Shown here piece after piece: positions 32,980 through 42,511 of a stretch of 64,000 bases of DNA; the stretch's first letter is position 1, and every line of letters begins with the position of its first letter. This stretch comes from Porticoccus sp. W117 (GTDB lineage: Bacteria; Pseudomonadota; Gammaproteobacteria; Pseudomonadales; Porticoccaceae), in NCBI RefSeq assembly GCF_030341905.1, contig NZ_JATAAF010000006.1:62001-126000 (forward strand), in the 5' to 3' direction. Position numbers and translations under genes: made by a program. The notes below the pieces were generated by a model. The model saw nothing but the letters and a program-made list of their open reading frames with translations, did not search any database and had not been told where the DNA came from.

Positions 32980-34374
32980 TTATGCTGCCATTCCTGGAAT
33001 GGCTATCCCCTGTTCTCGCAACTTAGCCAGTTTGTAACGCAGTGTACGCGGGCTGATTCCCAGCCGGGCGGCGGCATCCTTGCGGCAACCGTTTTCCGCC
33101 TGCAGCGCTTCCAGAATCAATGTCTGTTCGCGATTTTTCATTTCGTTACCCAACTCGCCACCCAAATCAGTGTTGGCCGGTTGTGGTGTTATTGGCGCAG
33201 GGGCCACTGGTGTGGGTACCGGCTCTGCGCCTTCAAAATGCAGGTCGGCCGGGGTAATCACGTTGCCCACTGCCAGTATCAATGCCCGCTGGATGACGTT
33301 CTCCAATTCCCTGACATTGCCGGGCCACGGGTACTGGCTCAGTGCCTGCTCAGTATCATCAGCAAATTGCATGCCTGAACCGGCAGGGGCATAGCGTTCC
33401 ACAAAACTTTTTGCGATGGGCACGATATCGAAGGGGCGATCCCGCAGCGGGGGCAGCTGCAGGGGGAATACATTGAGTCGGTAGAACAGGTCTTCACGGA
33501 AGCGCCCAGCACTGACTTCTTCCCGCAAATTGCGGTTGGTGGTGGCCAGCACCCGCACATCCAGAGTCACTTGCTTGTCGCTGCCCAAACGCTCCACTTC
33601 ACGCTCTTGCAACACCCGCAGCAGTTTGGCCTGCAGCGCCAAATCCATTTCGGAAATTTCATCCAGCAGCAGAGTGCCCCCCTGAGCTTGTTCGAATTTG
33701 CCGGGGCGGGACTGGTAGGCACCGGTAAAGGCGCCCTTCTCGTAACCGAAGAGCACGGACTCCAACATGCTTTCCGGGATGGCGGCGCAGTTGATGGCGA
33801 CAAAGGGCTTTTCGGCCCGTGGGGAGCGGTTGTGAATCAGGCGGGCAAACACTTCTTTACCGCTGCCGGATTCACCGCTGATCATAACGGTGGCATCGGA
33901 ACCGGCTACCCGGCCAGCCAGCTCGATCAGCTGTTGAGTGCGTGGGTCTTCCGCCACCACATCGCCAGCGGGGGCGCTGCTGTCAACGATAAAACGGCTG
34001 ACCATTTCCACCAGCACTTCCGCTTCAAAGGGTTTGACCAGGTAGTCGGCAGCGCCGTCGCGCATGGCTTCCACCGCCCGTTCGATGCTGCCGTAGGCGG
34101 TCATCAGAACCACTGGCAATTCTGGCCAGCGGCTTTTCACCTGGCGCAACAAGGTGTGGCCATCCATCGCCGCCATCTGTACGTCGCTGACCACCAAACC
34201 GACCCGTTCGCTGCGCAACACGTTCAGAGCGCATTTGCCGTTATCGCAGGCGAGCACGCTGAAACCAGCAAATTCCAGAGTATCGCAGAGGGCTTCGCGC
34301 AGCGTGGCATCGTCTTCTACGACCAACACTTGAGCACGGTCTTTCGAGGTCAGTTTTTTTGCAGTTGGCATCAT
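32980..34374 (-). CDS. fleR: Two-component response regulator FleR, sigma-54 activator
   Basis: A 464-residue NtrC-type protein. The receiver domain has Asp64 (LVVSDVQM) as the phosphorylation site. The AAA+ domain has Walker A GESGSGKE (residues 167-174) and the sigma-54 contact loop GAFTGA (214-219). The C-terminus is a Fis-type helix-turn-helix ([20 protein letters not shown]). FleR activates class III flagellar genes such as hook and rod genes. AGGGGA lies 9 bp before the start. It is codirectional with fleS. Confidence 0.94.
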   Translation of the reverse strand: MMPTAKKLTSKDRAQVLVVEDDATLREALCDTLEFAGFSVLACDNGKCALNVLRSERVGLVVSDVQMAAMDGHTLLRQVKSRWPELPVVLMTAYGSIERAVEAMRDGAADYLVKPFEAEVLVEMVSRFIVDSSAPAGDVVAEDPRTQQLIELAGRVAGSDATVMISGESGSGKEVFARLIHNRSPRAEKPFVAINCAAIPESMLESVLFGYEKGAFTGAYQSRPGKFEQAQGGTLLLDEISEMDLALQAKLLRVLQEREVERLGSDKQVTLDVRVLATTNRNLREEVSAGRFREDLFYRLNVFPLQLPPLRDRPFDIVPIAKSFVERYAPAGSGMQFADDTEQALSQYPWPGNVRELENVIQRALILAVGNVITPADLHFEGAEPVPTPVAPAPITPQPANTDLGGELGNEMKNREQTLILEALQAENGCRKDAAARLGISPRTLRYKLAKLREQGIAIPGMAA

Positions 34375-34413
34375 GGTGACTTCCCCTTTCTCATCATTAT
34401 TCTTTGTATGTTG

Positions 34414-35655
34414 TTAGCGCTGCCAAATAGCCGAGGCAGCGCTAATACCCTGTTGGTTTTCTGGTGAGTCAGTTTCCCCACAGTGAAGGGGCAGGCGAAT
34501 TAAAAATTCGGCGCCACCACCATCTTTGTTGCTCACCTCAATACTCCCTCCATGGCCGCGTACGGTGGCAGCCACCACCGCCAGCCCCAGGCCCGTTCCC
34601 TGTATGCGTGTGGTAAAGAAGGGATCAAATATTTGTTCGCGAATATCGTCGGCAATGCCGGGGCCGTTATCCGCAAGACGTATGATCAGCTGGTCATTAT
34701 CGGTAGTGGTTGCCACAGTGACTTCCACTCCATCGCCGACAATGTCTATGGCGTTATCCACCAGATTCAGCAAGGCACTGGACAGGGCATTACCGTTGCC
34801 ATTGAGTGTGGCGTCGGGAATATCGCCTGCCAGCTTAAGCTCGCCATTTACCGCAGCCAGTGGCTGCCGAGTGAGCTCCTGCAAGTTGGCCAGCAGTTCA
34901 TCGACACCAAAAGGCTGTGCCTCGCAGGCGCCACCTTTGACGAAGGTGAGCATGCTGGTAACCAACTGCTCCATATGGCGCAGGCGATCGCGCATTTTTT
35001 CCGCCACCCGCTGGCGTTCGGTTTCTGCCAATTGCGGTCTGGCCAAGTGGGAAACGTACAACAAGGTGGAGCTTAGGGGAGTGCGAATCTGGTGGGCCAG
35101 GCGAGCCGCCATTTCACCCATGGCGGAGAGTCGCTGCTCTCGATTAACCTGTTCTTTGAGGGCGTACAATTCGGTAATGTCGGTGAGCAGAATCACCACC
35201 TCGCCACCGTCAGGGAGTGAGCGGCGAGTCATACTGAGGCGGCGACCGTTATGGGTCAGCAGTTCCTGCTGCGCCATATCCAGCTCTGCGGTATTGCGGG
35301 TGAGAATTTCCTGCCAGGGCCGCCCCGCCAGGGGATGGCCGAGCATCTGCGCCGCTTCCGGGTTAACTTCGCGAACGTGGTGATTGGGGTCCAGCACCAC
35401 CACACCGCCGGGCAGAGCACCCATTAATAGCGCCAAGCGATTGGCCAGGCGTTCTTTTTCCGCCAGCTCTTGCAGGCGCGCAGAACGGGCTTCCGCCAGC
35501 TCTTCGGTAAGCTGGGCAACGCGAACCTGCAGCTCGCGATAGCTGGTATCCAGTTCCACCGAGACACGATTAAAAGCCGCAAACGCTTCTTCAAGCTGTT
35601 GTGCGGAAAGCGCGGCCGGTTCGGCGTTTACCTGGTTCAGTTGCGTCTGGCTCAT
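34414..35655 (-). CDS. fleS: Two-component sensor kinase FleS
   Basis: I use the ATG at 35655, which has AGGAG 5 bp upstream; a longer frame starts at 35679. The 413-residue protein has no membrane segment. It has a coiled coil, a PAS domain (VVVLDPNHHVREVNPEAAQM), a HisKA domain with His188 in ARLAHQIRTPLSS, and an ATPase domain with LADNGPGIADDI and GTGLGLAVV. FleS phosphorylates FleR to turn on late flagellar genes. A sigma-54 site upstream implies control by FleQ. Confidence 0.94.
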   Translation of the reverse strand: MSQTQLNQVNAEPAALSAQQLEEAFAAFNRVSVELDTSYRELQVRVAQLTEELAEARSARLQELAEKERLANRLALLMGALPGGVVVLDPNHHVREVNPEAAQMLGHPLAGRPWQEILTRNTAELDMAQQELLTHNGRRLSMTRRSLPDGGEVVILLTDITELYALKEQVNREQRLSAMGEMAARLAHQIRTPLSSTLLYVSHLARPQLAETERQRVAEKMRDRLRHMEQLVTSMLTFVKGGACEAQPFGVDELLANLQELTRQPLAAVNGELKLAGDIPDATLNGNGNALSSALLNLVDNAIDIVGDGVEVTVATTTDNDQLIIRLADNGPGIADDIREQIFDPFFTTRIQGTGLGLAVVAATVRGHGGSIEVSNKDGGGAEFLIRLPLHCGETDSPENQQGISAASAIWQR

Positions 35656-35705
35656 ATCGCTCCTGTGGGTGGCGCTCACAAGATTTGCGAACGCTACTCA
35701 CAGTT

Positions 35706-35721
35706 AGCAATAACCGTGCCT
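35706..35721 (-). promoter_or_regulatory. Putative sigma-54 promoter of fleSR
   Basis: Minus-strand AGGCACGGTTATTGCT matches TGGCACG-N4-TTGC except at the first base, with correct GG-N10-GC spacing. It is about 50 bp upstream of the chosen fleS start. It is the best sigma-54 match in the window. Confidence 0.85.
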
Positions 35722-35773
35722 AGGTAGAATTTTCTTTAGAATCAGATGGTTATAAAAAACAGAAATGCTGACG

Positions 35774-37210
35774 TCAAAAACCTGTCGCCAGTTCATTACG
35801 ATGAATATCGTATTTGCGAATTTTTTCCACCAGGGTAGTCCGCTGCAAATTGAGCAGCTTGGCCGCCCTGGCCACCACCCAATCGGATTGCTCCAGCGCC
35901 TGGTTAATCAACTCCACTTCCATATCGCCCAGGTAGTTTTTCAGGTCAATGCCTTCCTGAGGCAACCGAGGTGCTGACTGCGGCCCATCCCAGGCCTGAT
36001 CCTGCTCCATTTCCGGTTGCTGCTCTGCCACCCAATCCTCATTAAGGCGGTACTTTTCTGGCAGGTCGCGGCGCTTGACGGTGCGCCCAGGGTGAAGAAT
36101 CGCCAGGCGTTCTACCACATTGGCTAACTCCCGCACATTGCCGGGCCAGTCGTAACTGGCCAGCGCGGCCAGGGCGCAGGTGTTGATTTTCAGAGTGCCG
36201 CGACGCTCCGCCGCCATACGGGCGACAAACTCGTGAACCAACAGAGGCACATCTTCCGGGCGCTCACTGAGCGGTGGAATCTCAATGGGAAACACATTGA
36301 GGCGATAGAACAGGTCGGTGCGAAACTTACCCTCCGCCACCAACTGTTCAAGGTGTTGGTGGGTAGCGGCGACGATGCGCACGTCTGCGTCAATGGTGGC
36401 GTTGCCCCCTACCCGCTCGAAGGTGCGTTCTTGCAAAACACGCAGCAATTTCACCTGCATGGAAAGCGGCATATCACCAATTTCATCCAGAAACAGTGTG
36501 CCGCCGGCGGCCATTTCAAAACGTCCTTGTCGAGCACTGATGGCGCCAGTAAAGGCACCTTTTTCATGGCCAAACAGTTCCGACTCCAGCAGCTCACCGG
36601 GAATGGCGCCGCAGTTTACCGGCACAAAGGGGCCGTTGCGGCGCTGGGAATGAAAGTGCACATTGCGCGCCACCACTTCTTTACCGGTACCGGACTCGCC
36701 AAGAATCAGCACATTGGCATCGGTGACCGCCACCTGGCGCACCAGATCCTTGACCTGTTGAATGCCCTGACTATTGCCCACCAATGAGCGGAACAGCGGC
36801 ATCGCGGCATCTTGCTGGGAACGCCTTGGCAACGCCGCAGCAATGGTGGCCTGGTGCAGGGCTCCGGCAACGTCCTGATACTTGAGCGGGTAGCGCAGTG
36901 CACCCACCATATTGCTGTCGAGGGCATCAGCAGATTCATCTGGCTGCCCTTCTTTCAACAGATATACCGGTAAGCGCGGGTAGGTTTTGTGAAGTTCAGA
37001 CACCAATTTGGCACTGGCACGGCAGGAGGATTCGTTGACCATTGCCGTCAGCAAAGGCGAACCATTGGCAATAGTTTCCTGCCACTGGCTGCAGTCATTG
37101 CACCAGATAACCGGGTACTCGAGAAATTCCAAGATGGTCTTGAGGCTGCTGGCCCTTTCAGCATCCTGCTCAATCAACAGAACTTGTGCGGTATTAACTG
37201 CAACCGACAT
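35774..37210 (-). CDS. fleQ: Flagellar master regulator FleQ (c-di-GMP-responsive sigma-54 activator)
   Basis: I use ATG 37210 (AGGGGA 6 bp upstream), giving 478 residues. It has an N-terminal atypical receiver domain, an AAA+ domain with Walker A GESGTGKE (171-178) and GAFTGA, and a C-terminal helix-turn-helix (VARAAKLLNLQRTTLVEKIR). The LFRSLVG motif (139-145), which binds c-di-GMP in Pseudomonas FleQ, and the later Arg-Asn pair (182-183) are intact. So it should switch between motility and biofilm programmes. It has its own promoter region with a palindrome. Confidence 0.94.
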   Translation of the reverse strand: MSVAVNTAQVLLIEQDAERASSLKTILEFLEYPVIWCNDCSQWQETIANGSPLLTAMVNESSCRASAKLVSELHKTYPRLPVYLLKEGQPDESADALDSNMVGALRYPLKYQDVAGALHQATIAAALPRRSQQDAAMPLFRSLVGNSQGIQQVKDLVRQVAVTDANVLILGESGTGKEVVARNVHFHSQRRNGPFVPVNCGAIPGELLESELFGHEKGAFTGAISARQGRFEMAAGGTLFLDEIGDMPLSMQVKLLRVLQERTFERVGGNATIDADVRIVAATHQHLEQLVAEGKFRTDLFYRLNVFPIEIPPLSERPEDVPLLVHEFVARMAAERRGTLKINTCALAALASYDWPGNVRELANVVERLAILHPGRTVKRRDLPEKYRLNEDWVAEQQPEMEQDQAWDGPQSAPRLPQEGIDLKNYLGDMEVELINQALEQSDWVVARAAKLLNLQRTTLVEKIRKYDIHRNELATGF

Positions 37211-37325
37211 CAACTTTCCCCTTTCCTGCATTACTCCATGGTCAAGGACCGCCAATGCTCACTACTGATCTCTAATGTGTGGCATCCGCTGATAAACACA
37301 GGGACACCTTTGTTATAACTAGTAC

Positions 37326-37380
37326 AGAGCAAATAGGCCGTTTCGGTCAAACTATAGTACCAATTGAGGCCGTTTGCTCT
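37326..37380. promoter_or_regulatory. Inverted repeat upstream of fleQ, candidate operator
   Basis: AGAGCAAATAGGCC (37326-37339) and GGCCGTTTGCTCT (37368-37380) are inverted copies with one mismatch, 28 bp apart. It lies 116-170 bp before the fleQ start, in the fleQ-fliT gap. Arms are conserved enough to suggest a dimeric regulator site, perhaps autoregulation; no regulator can be named. Confidence 0.6.
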
Positions 37381-37471
37381 ATAGAATCGCCAGTTTTCTG
37401 ACGGTTATTCTGACCCAGATTGGAAATTCTGGCCAGCTTTTCTTGATGACAATTTAATGTCAGGAGCCCAT

Positions 37472-37508
37472 AAAAAACGGCTTCCCGCCATTTATGACGG
37501 GAAGCCGT
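37472..37508 (-). terminator. Intrinsic terminator downstream of fliT
   Basis: Stem ACGGCTTCCCG / CGGGAAGCCGT (37477-37508) followed on the minus strand by TTTTTTA. It ends the fliD-fliS-fliT transcript and isolates fleQ. Confidence 0.88.
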
Positions 37509-37523
37509 ATCGTGTTTTTCAGG

Positions 37524-37859
37524 TTATCCGGTGGCGTAAGCCCCCACAGCGCGCTGGCCCTGGCGCAATGCCTGGAACTGGCGAGCGCTTTGTTCGCGGG
37601 CATTTTGCAGGCACTGAGTCAGTTGATCGTTTACCGCCATCAGTTGCTCTATACCCTGACGCACCGCATTGGCTTCAACAGCAGCTACCGGTTGTTCAAA
37701 GCAGGCCAACATATCGCGGCGGCGGCTTTTTTCCAGCTCGGCAAACTGTTGCCAATCGCCGTTTTCAGCGGCGGCCAGCATTTCTCTGGAGAGAGACAGC
37801 ACAGACTGTATTCGAGCCTGGCGCTGACTATCGGTTGTTGTTATCGCACTATTTTTCAC
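37524..37859 (-). CDS. fliT: Flagellar chaperone FliT-like protein
   Basis: A 111-residue, alpha-helical protein in the position of fliT: directly after fliS (4-bp overlap) and before a terminator. Sequence is weakly conserved in this family; the helical pattern LSREMLAAAENGDWQQFAEL fits FliT, the export chaperone of the filament cap FliD. Called mainly by position. Confidence 0.75.
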   Translation of the reverse strand: MKNSAITTTDSQRQARIQSVLSLSREMLAAAENGDWQQFAELEKSRRRDMLACFEQPVAAVEANAVRQGIEQLMAVNDQLTQCLQNAREQSARQFQALRQGQRAVGAYATG

Positions 37860-38272
37860 AAACTATTTTCCATAGAGTGCTGTCCAACGCGGTGCTCGGC
37901 TGGCATCTCGTCCCAACCGGCTTTGATTTCTTTCAACAAACCGGCTACTTCATCCAGGCGCTCGATGTCGTTGTTGAGGTTAGCTTCCAGCAAGCGTTGT
38001 TCCATATAGTCGTACAGGGACGCCAGGTTGGTAGCAATCTCACCGCCGTTTTCGTGATCCAGACTGGCGCGCAGACCGTCGACAATGGCGATGGCCTTGC
38101 CCAGCAGCTCGCCCTTCTGGGCCTGCTGGTCACGATTGATCGCGCCCTTGGCGGAAGCAATGCGATCCAGGGCGCCAGAGAACAGTTTGCTGATCAACTG
38201 GTGAGGGGTAGCATCTGCGATATCGCTTTGGACGCCGACGCTGTTATAGGCTTTTAGTGCAGCTGGGCTCAT
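37856..38272 (-). CDS. fliS: Flagellar export chaperone FliS
   Basis: A 138-residue protein beginning MSPAALKAYNSVGVQSDIAD and containing TPHQLISKLFSGALDRIASA and LYDYMEQRLLEANLNNDIER, the conserved FliS features. FliS binds the flagellin C-terminus and prevents early polymerisation. It overlaps fliT by 4 bp and follows fliD by 16 bp, forming one operon. Confidence 0.93.
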   Translation of the reverse strand: MSPAALKAYNSVGVQSDIADATPHQLISKLFSGALDRIASAKGAINRDQQAQKGELLGKAIAIVDGLRASLDHENGGEIATNLASLYDYMEQRLLEANLNNDIERLDEVAGLLKEIKAGWDEMPAEHRVGQHSMENSL

Positions 38273-38288
38273 GATTGACCTCTACTCA

Positions 38289-40334
38289 TTAGTTGTTATT
38301 GCCTCTTACCAGGGTTCCGGCTTCTGGAATGCTGGCAAGTTGTTGTTCCAAAAAGGTGCTGGTGCTCTGCAACTGGGCCAGCAAGCCATCCAGGGCCGTA
38401 AACTGGGCGCGGTAACGCACTTCGAGTAATTCGATGCGGCGATCGAGGTCTTCCCGCTGATCTTCAATATCATCCAGGCGGGTTTGGATACCGTCAGTAC
38501 GCGCGTCAAGAATGCCGTCTTCTTCCAGAAAACTGGCGATCAGGGAATTCAGTTGATAGGCGATGCCCTGTGAATAATCCACCGTACCGCGAGGCCCCAG
38601 GGCGCCGCCGTTAATGGTGAGTTGCAACCCCTCAACGCTACTGCCCGTGGCCCCGGTGAGTATCTGGCCGTTGCCCAGTGCGGCAACGCCATTGATGGTG
38701 CCCGCCACATCCACTCCGCCAGTGCCGGTGATAACTGACAGGCCCAACTCGGCAACCGTATTGGTATCGACAGCGGAAATGGCAACACTGGAGCCGGAAC
38801 CGTATTCACTGGAAGTGATTTCAAAATGGTCGACGTTATAGGCCACATTCACCGTAACACCGGCCCCACTGAGGTTGGCATCTCCGTTAATGCGTGCCTG
38901 AAGTTCTGCAGCAAGAGCCGCGCCAGTGGCGTAGTTGCCCTGAGTCAGGGAGATGCTGCCACTGGTAACGCCGTTGACCGAAATCGTAAAGTTGTCATTG
39001 TCTGCATCGATATCCAGAGGAAAACTGGCCGTGGCGCCAATTAACTGCCCTTGGGTGGCAAGCTGGGTGATTTCCACCGCGTAGCTACCAACCTGGGTTT
39101 CTTCGGAAGACGCGACAAAATCGATATTGTCATCGGTGGGGAAACCCACCGCCGCAAACAAGCCCACCAGATCATCAAAATTGTCAGCTAGCACAGTATC
39201 CAGGCGAGAACTGTCCAGAGCAAAGGTGCCATCGCTCTGAGTGGTAATGCCAATTTCACTGAGGCTGGTAAATGGGCCATTAAAACCGGCTACGGCGTTG
39301 GTCAGGGTTTGACGCACCTGGCCAACAATAGAACGGGCGGAAAAGTCACCCTGCAGGGCACCGGCGGTGCCGGTATCCGCGTTGTAATCAGTCAGGGCAT
39401 TGGCAGTATTTGCAAAATTATTAAAGCTGTCGACAAAGTCACTGATCAGCTCTTTCACACCTTCACGATCTTCGGCAATGGTGACAGTAACCGGGGCAGT
39501 GCCCGTGAGATCGGCGAGGTTGATATCCACACCTTGAATCACATCGTCGGCACGATTCTCGGCGGTATTAATGGCCAGCCCATTAACGCTAAAGATAGCG
39601 TCTTGGGCAGCGACCGTTTGTTCGAGATTGGTAGCGGCGCTGCTGAATGCCAGAGCAGAAAGGCCCGTGGCATCCAGGTCGTTGCCATCGCCACTGTCGT
39701 CCACAGTGATTTCCAAACTGTTCTCTGCGCCGGTTTGTTCTGAACTGAGCAGCAAACGAAATCCAGAGCCGTCGTTGACAACGACCGCCCTGACGCCAAG
39801 GTCTGCATCGTTGATGGCGTCGCGAACACCCTCCAGAGTGTTATTGCTGCTGTCGATTGTGATGGTGGCTACACCACGATCCGGGTTTACCGTGAAACTG
39901 TTGTAGCTTTCCGGGCCAGGAGTCGGGGGCGTGTAATCGGTGGTACCAAAACGAATGGTCAGCACGCCCTCACCAACGGTATCCGTCAGAGAGGTATAAC
40001 TGCCGCTGGCCAGCGAGTGCGCCTTGGCCAATTGGGTAACACTGATGTCGTAACTGGCGGGTGTTGCATCCGGGCTGGCCGTCACAGTCAATACATCTTC
40101 ATCACTGGAGCTGGCCGTGCGTTGGCCAAAGGTACTGAGCTGATTCAGGGAAGACAGGCTGCTCTGAAAGCCTGATAGAACCCCTTGAAAGGTGCCGAAG
40201 GCGGAAAGCTCCGCGGTCAATGCCGACTCGCGGCGCACCAAACGGGTTTCTACCGGTGCGCGTTCTGCGTTGACCAATTGGGTAATCAGTGACTCAAGAT
40301 CCAAGCCAGAGCCAACACCCGCAGAGGTAATCAT
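38289..40334 (-). CDS. fliD: Flagellar filament cap protein FliD
   Basis: A 681-residue protein with the conserved N-terminus (ITSAGVGSGLDLESLITQLV) and C-terminal coiled-coil part (RLDDIEDQREDLDRRIELLE, then RAQFTALDGLLAQLQSTSTF). The middle is a long variable beta-rich insertion, making it longer than the 450-475 residues of many FliD proteins. FliD caps the filament and folds flagellin. A sigma-54 site lies upstream; fliS and fliT follow. Confidence 0.94.
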   Translation of the reverse strand: MITSAGVGSGLDLESLITQLVNAERAPVETRLVRRESALTAELSAFGTFQGVLSGFQSSLSSLNQLSTFGQRTASSSDEDVLTVTASPDATPASYDISVTQLAKAHSLASGSYTSLTDTVGEGVLTIRFGTTDYTPPTPGPESYNSFTVNPDRGVATITIDSSNNTLEGVRDAINDADLGVRAVVVNDGSGFRLLLSSEQTGAENSLEITVDDSGDGNDLDATGLSALAFSSAATNLEQTVAAQDAIFSVNGLAINTAENRADDVIQGVDINLADLTGTAPVTVTIAEDREGVKELISDFVDSFNNFANTANALTDYNADTGTAGALQGDFSARSIVGQVRQTLTNAVAGFNGPFTSLSEIGITTQSDGTFALDSSRLDTVLADNFDDLVGLFAAVGFPTDDNIDFVASSEETQVGSYAVEITQLATQGQLIGATASFPLDIDADNDNFTISVNGVTSGSISLTQGNYATGAALAAELQARINGDANLSGAGVTVNVAYNVDHFEITSSEYGSGSSVAISAVDTNTVAELGLSVITGTGGVDVAGTINGVAALGNGQILTGATGSSVEGLQLTINGGALGPRGTVDYSQGIAYQLNSLIASFLEEDGILDARTDGIQTRLDDIEDQREDLDRRIELLEVRYRAQFTALDGLLAQLQSTSTFLEQQLASIPEAGTLVRGNNN

Positions 40335-40406
40335 AGAACACTCCCTTTACTGGCTACCCACCGTCTCACCATCGGTATTACCTTAAAATGACAATACCCG
40401 CTAAAC

Positions 40407-40422
40407 AGCAATTTAAATGCCA
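40407..40422 (-). promoter_or_regulatory. Putative sigma-54 promoter of fliD
   Basis: Minus-strand TGGCATTTAAATTGCT keeps GG-N10-GC and the TTGC half. It is about 73 bp before fliD, just downstream of the flaG terminator-like hairpin, so fliDST can be driven apart from fliC-flaG. Confidence 0.78.
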
Positions 40423-40456
40423 ACTTATTAACGTATGTGAAAACAGTTGGTACAAG

Positions 40457-40484
40457 CGAGAGCTGACCGGCGTCAGCTCTCGCT
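40457..40484 (-). terminator. Hairpin overlapping the flaG stop codon
   Basis: Perfect 12-bp stem GCGAGAGCTGAC / GTCAGCTCTCGC with a 4-base loop. The flaG stop TGA lies in the stem. The tail on the minus strand (TTGTACC) is not T-rich, so it may stall or protect the transcript rather than terminate fully. Confidence 0.6.
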
Positions 40485-40850
40485 ATTTAGCAATGCACCC
40501 TTCACCGGATAACCGCCGCTTTCGGCGATATATCGGGCAAGAGCGACCACTTCTTCGGAGGGGATTTGACGGATAACTTCGTCTGTATCACTGTCTGTCA
40601 CGGTGATCAGGGTATAGCCACTGGCATCGTCCACCTGGAACTGCAAATCCCTGGCAACGTTTTGTACAAAGTCAGAAATTTGCACAACCGCCTGTTCAAC
40701 TGACTCACGGGATACTGTTTGAGCTTCCTGTTGTGAATCCGACTGCGGCAAAGCATTGCCGCTTTCCACCCCACCTTGCCGCTCAACACTCTGACTGCCA
40801 CCATTAGGCGGCAGCAGCGGCGATAAGCTTTTAATATCTGGGCTGGACAT
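40473..40850 (-). CDS. flaG: FlaG family protein
   Basis: A 125-residue protein with a variable N-terminal half and the FlaG domain: ARDLQFQVDDASGYTLITVT, DEVIRQIPSEEVVALARY. FlaG affects filament length in polar flagella. It follows fliC after a terminator (78 bp), so it may be expressed by partial readthrough. Its stop codon lies inside a perfect hairpin. Confidence 0.9.
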   Translation of the reverse strand: MSSPDIKSLSPLLPPNGGSQSVERQGGVESGNALPQSDSQQEAQTVSRESVEQAVVQISDFVQNVARDLQFQVDDASGYTLITVTDSDTDEVIRQIPSEEVVALARYIAESGGYPVKGALLNSES

Positions 40851-40878
40851 AACCTAAGTCCTCTAAAGTCGCCTTTTG

Positions 40879-40918
40879 GTAAAACCCTGAAAAGGACGAT
40901 TCCTTTCCAGGGTTTTAC
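40879..40918 (-). terminator. Hairpin downstream of fliC
   Basis: GTAAAACCCTGGAAAGG / CCTTTTCAGGGTTTTAC, a long stem with one mismatch and a 6-base loop, 11 bp after the fliC stop. No long T-run follows, so it is probably a partial terminator or stability element that gives fliC more transcript than flaG. Confidence 0.75.
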
Positions 40919-40928
40919 TGTTCTGCTA

Positions 40929-42086
40929 TTACTGCAGCAGTGCCAGCACGTTCTGCGGCAGCGAGTTGGCCTGAGCCAATGCCGCAGTACCGGCCTGTTG
41001 CAGAATCTGGCCACGGGTCAGTGCAGCAGTTTCCGCCGCAAAGTCCGCATCCTGAATCCGCGAACGGGAAGCAGTCAGGTTTTCAGCGGTGGTTTGTACG
41101 CTTCGTACCACAGAGTCGAAACGGTTCTGGATCGCACCCAGATTGGCTCGCGCTCCGTTAATGGAAGTCAGTGCACTGTCCACCAGGCTGATGGCGGTTT
41201 GCGCACCGGCGAAGTTGGATACGGTCAGCGTGTCGATACCGGTAGTGGTAGTCACTGTACCCAGAGCCGCGGCGTTGGCAAAACCTGCAACGGTGGCACT
41301 GTTAGTAGTACCCGCAACAGCGATGGTGGCTTCACTGTTCAGAGTCAGCTGGCCTGTAGCTGCATCATAAGAAGCACCCACACCGGTGGTTTGCGATACA
41401 TTGTTGATGGCGTTTACCAGCTGGCCTGCACGCTCCTGAGCACTACTGGCTGCTGAAATCGCGCCGATGTCAGTACCGTTAATAGTGACACCACCAGCGG
41501 CGATAGCTGTACCGAAACCGGTCAGGCCGGAAGCAGCAACAGAAAGGGCAGCACCAGATGCCTGGCTCACTGAGCCCAGTGCAGCGGTATTGGCGTCTAC
41601 AGTACTGGCAACCGTAATGGTCTCGCCCGCGTTTGCACCCACCTGGAAGACTGCGCCGGTGAAGCTGCCGTCCAGCAGGTTTACACCGTTAAACTGAGTC
41701 TGGTTGGCAACCCGGTCAATTTCGTTCAACAGCTGAGTTACCTCTTGCTGCAGAGCAGTACGGTCACTGGCGGAGTTGGTGGCGTTGGATGACTGTACCG
41801 CCAGCTCACGAATCCGCTGCAGGTTGTTGGTTACCTCAGACAGTGCGCCCTCAGCAGTCTGTGCCAGAGAGATGCCGTCGTTGGCGTTACGAGCCGCTTG
41901 GTTAAGACCGCGAATCTGGGTGGTAAAACGCTCGGAAATGGCCAAACCGGCGGCGTCGTCACGGGCGGAGTTAATCCGCAAACCAGAAGACAGACGCTGC
42001 AGGGAGGTATTCAGAGCGCTCTGCGAATTATTCAGATTGCGCTGTGCCGTCAGCGAAGCAATGTTGGTATTAATTGTTTGAGCCAT
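40929..42086 (-). CDS. fliC: Flagellin
   Basis: A 385-residue flagellin with conserved ends: [20 protein letters not shown] and [20 protein letters not shown] at the N-terminus, and [20 protein letters not shown] with the final [15 protein letters not shown] at the C-terminus. The central 150-residue D2-like part is variable and rich in Ala, Thr and Val. It is the only flagellin gene in the window. A sigma-28 promoter lies 104 bp upstream, so it is a class IV gene. Confidence 0.96.
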   Translation of the reverse strand: MAQTINTNIASLTAQRNLNNSQSALNTSLQRLSSGLRINSARDDAAGLAISERFTTQIRGLNQAARNANDGISLAQTAEGALSEVTNNLQRIRELAVQSSNATNSASDRTALQQEVTQLLNEIDRVANQTQFNGVNLLDGSFTGAVFQVGANAGETITVASTVDANTAALGSVSQASGAALSVAASGLTGFGTAIAAGGVTINGTDIGAISAASSAQERAGQLVNAINNVSQTTGVGASYDAATGQLTLNSEATIAVAGTTNSATVAGFANAAALGTVTTTTGIDTLTVSNFAGAQTAISLVDSALTSINGARANLGAIQNRFDSVVRSVQTTAENLTASRSRIQDADFAAETAALTRGQILQQAGTAALAQANSLPQNVLALLQ

Positions 42087-42189
42087 GTCAAATCCCCTTT
42101 ATTCCTGCCGCGTTACCCGTGGGTTTGCGGTTTGGTATTGGTTGTTAATTTGGGTGTGAAAGCATATGCCATCACTTTCAACACCCCCT

Positions 42190-42216
42190 TTAACGACCCT
42201 TGAAAGGGAACCTTTA
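42190..42216 (-). promoter_or_regulatory. Sigma-28 (FliA) promoter of fliC
   Basis: Minus-strand TAAAGGTT, 11-bp spacer, GTCGTTAA matches TAAAGTTT-N11-GCCGATAA at 13 of 16 positions with the ideal spacing. Confidence 0.85.
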
Positions 42217-42315
42217 GGGAAAAAGTATGAAATTTTGTCAACTGGGTCACATTCAGTGGACTAGGCGTATTTGTTCGAGGGAAGCACCAAATTGGAAGAT
42301 CGAGGAAATTTGTAA

Positions 42316-42455
42316 CAGGCTAGACGCTGGATGTCTGAAGTCGGATGCGGTTGGGCTACGCCCAACTGGAGAGGAAGGAGTTGGCAAGATAATGATCTGA
42401 CGCATTGCAGCCGCAGGCTGCCGCTTCAGACATCTGACTTCCGACTTCAAGCCTG
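42316..42455. repeat. Heptad palindrome 6, fliC-flgL gap
   Basis: Left arm 42316-42350 contains GATGTCT, GAAGTCG, GATGCGG units; the right arm 42421-42455 contains CAGACAT, CTGACTT, CCGACTT. Arms are 35 bp and partly complementary (CAGGCT / AGCCTG at the ends). The loop holds the pair TTGGGC / GCCCAA and GCAGCCGCAGGCTGC. It lies in the 425-bp gap 42087-42511, beside a half copy of the GTCATCCTGAG repeat. Confidence 0.7.
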
Positions 42456-42460
42456 CTTGA

Positions 42461-42496
42461 ACGAAGCTCGAGATTCTTCGCTACGCTCAGAATGAC
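42461..42496. repeat. Half copy of the GTCATCCTGAG dispersed repeat
   Basis: Contains GAGATTCTTCGCTACGCTCA and GAATGAC, identical to the right half of the element at 1014-1086. No left half is present. Confidence 0.7.
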
Positions 42497-42511
42497 AAAA
42501 AGAACACATAG

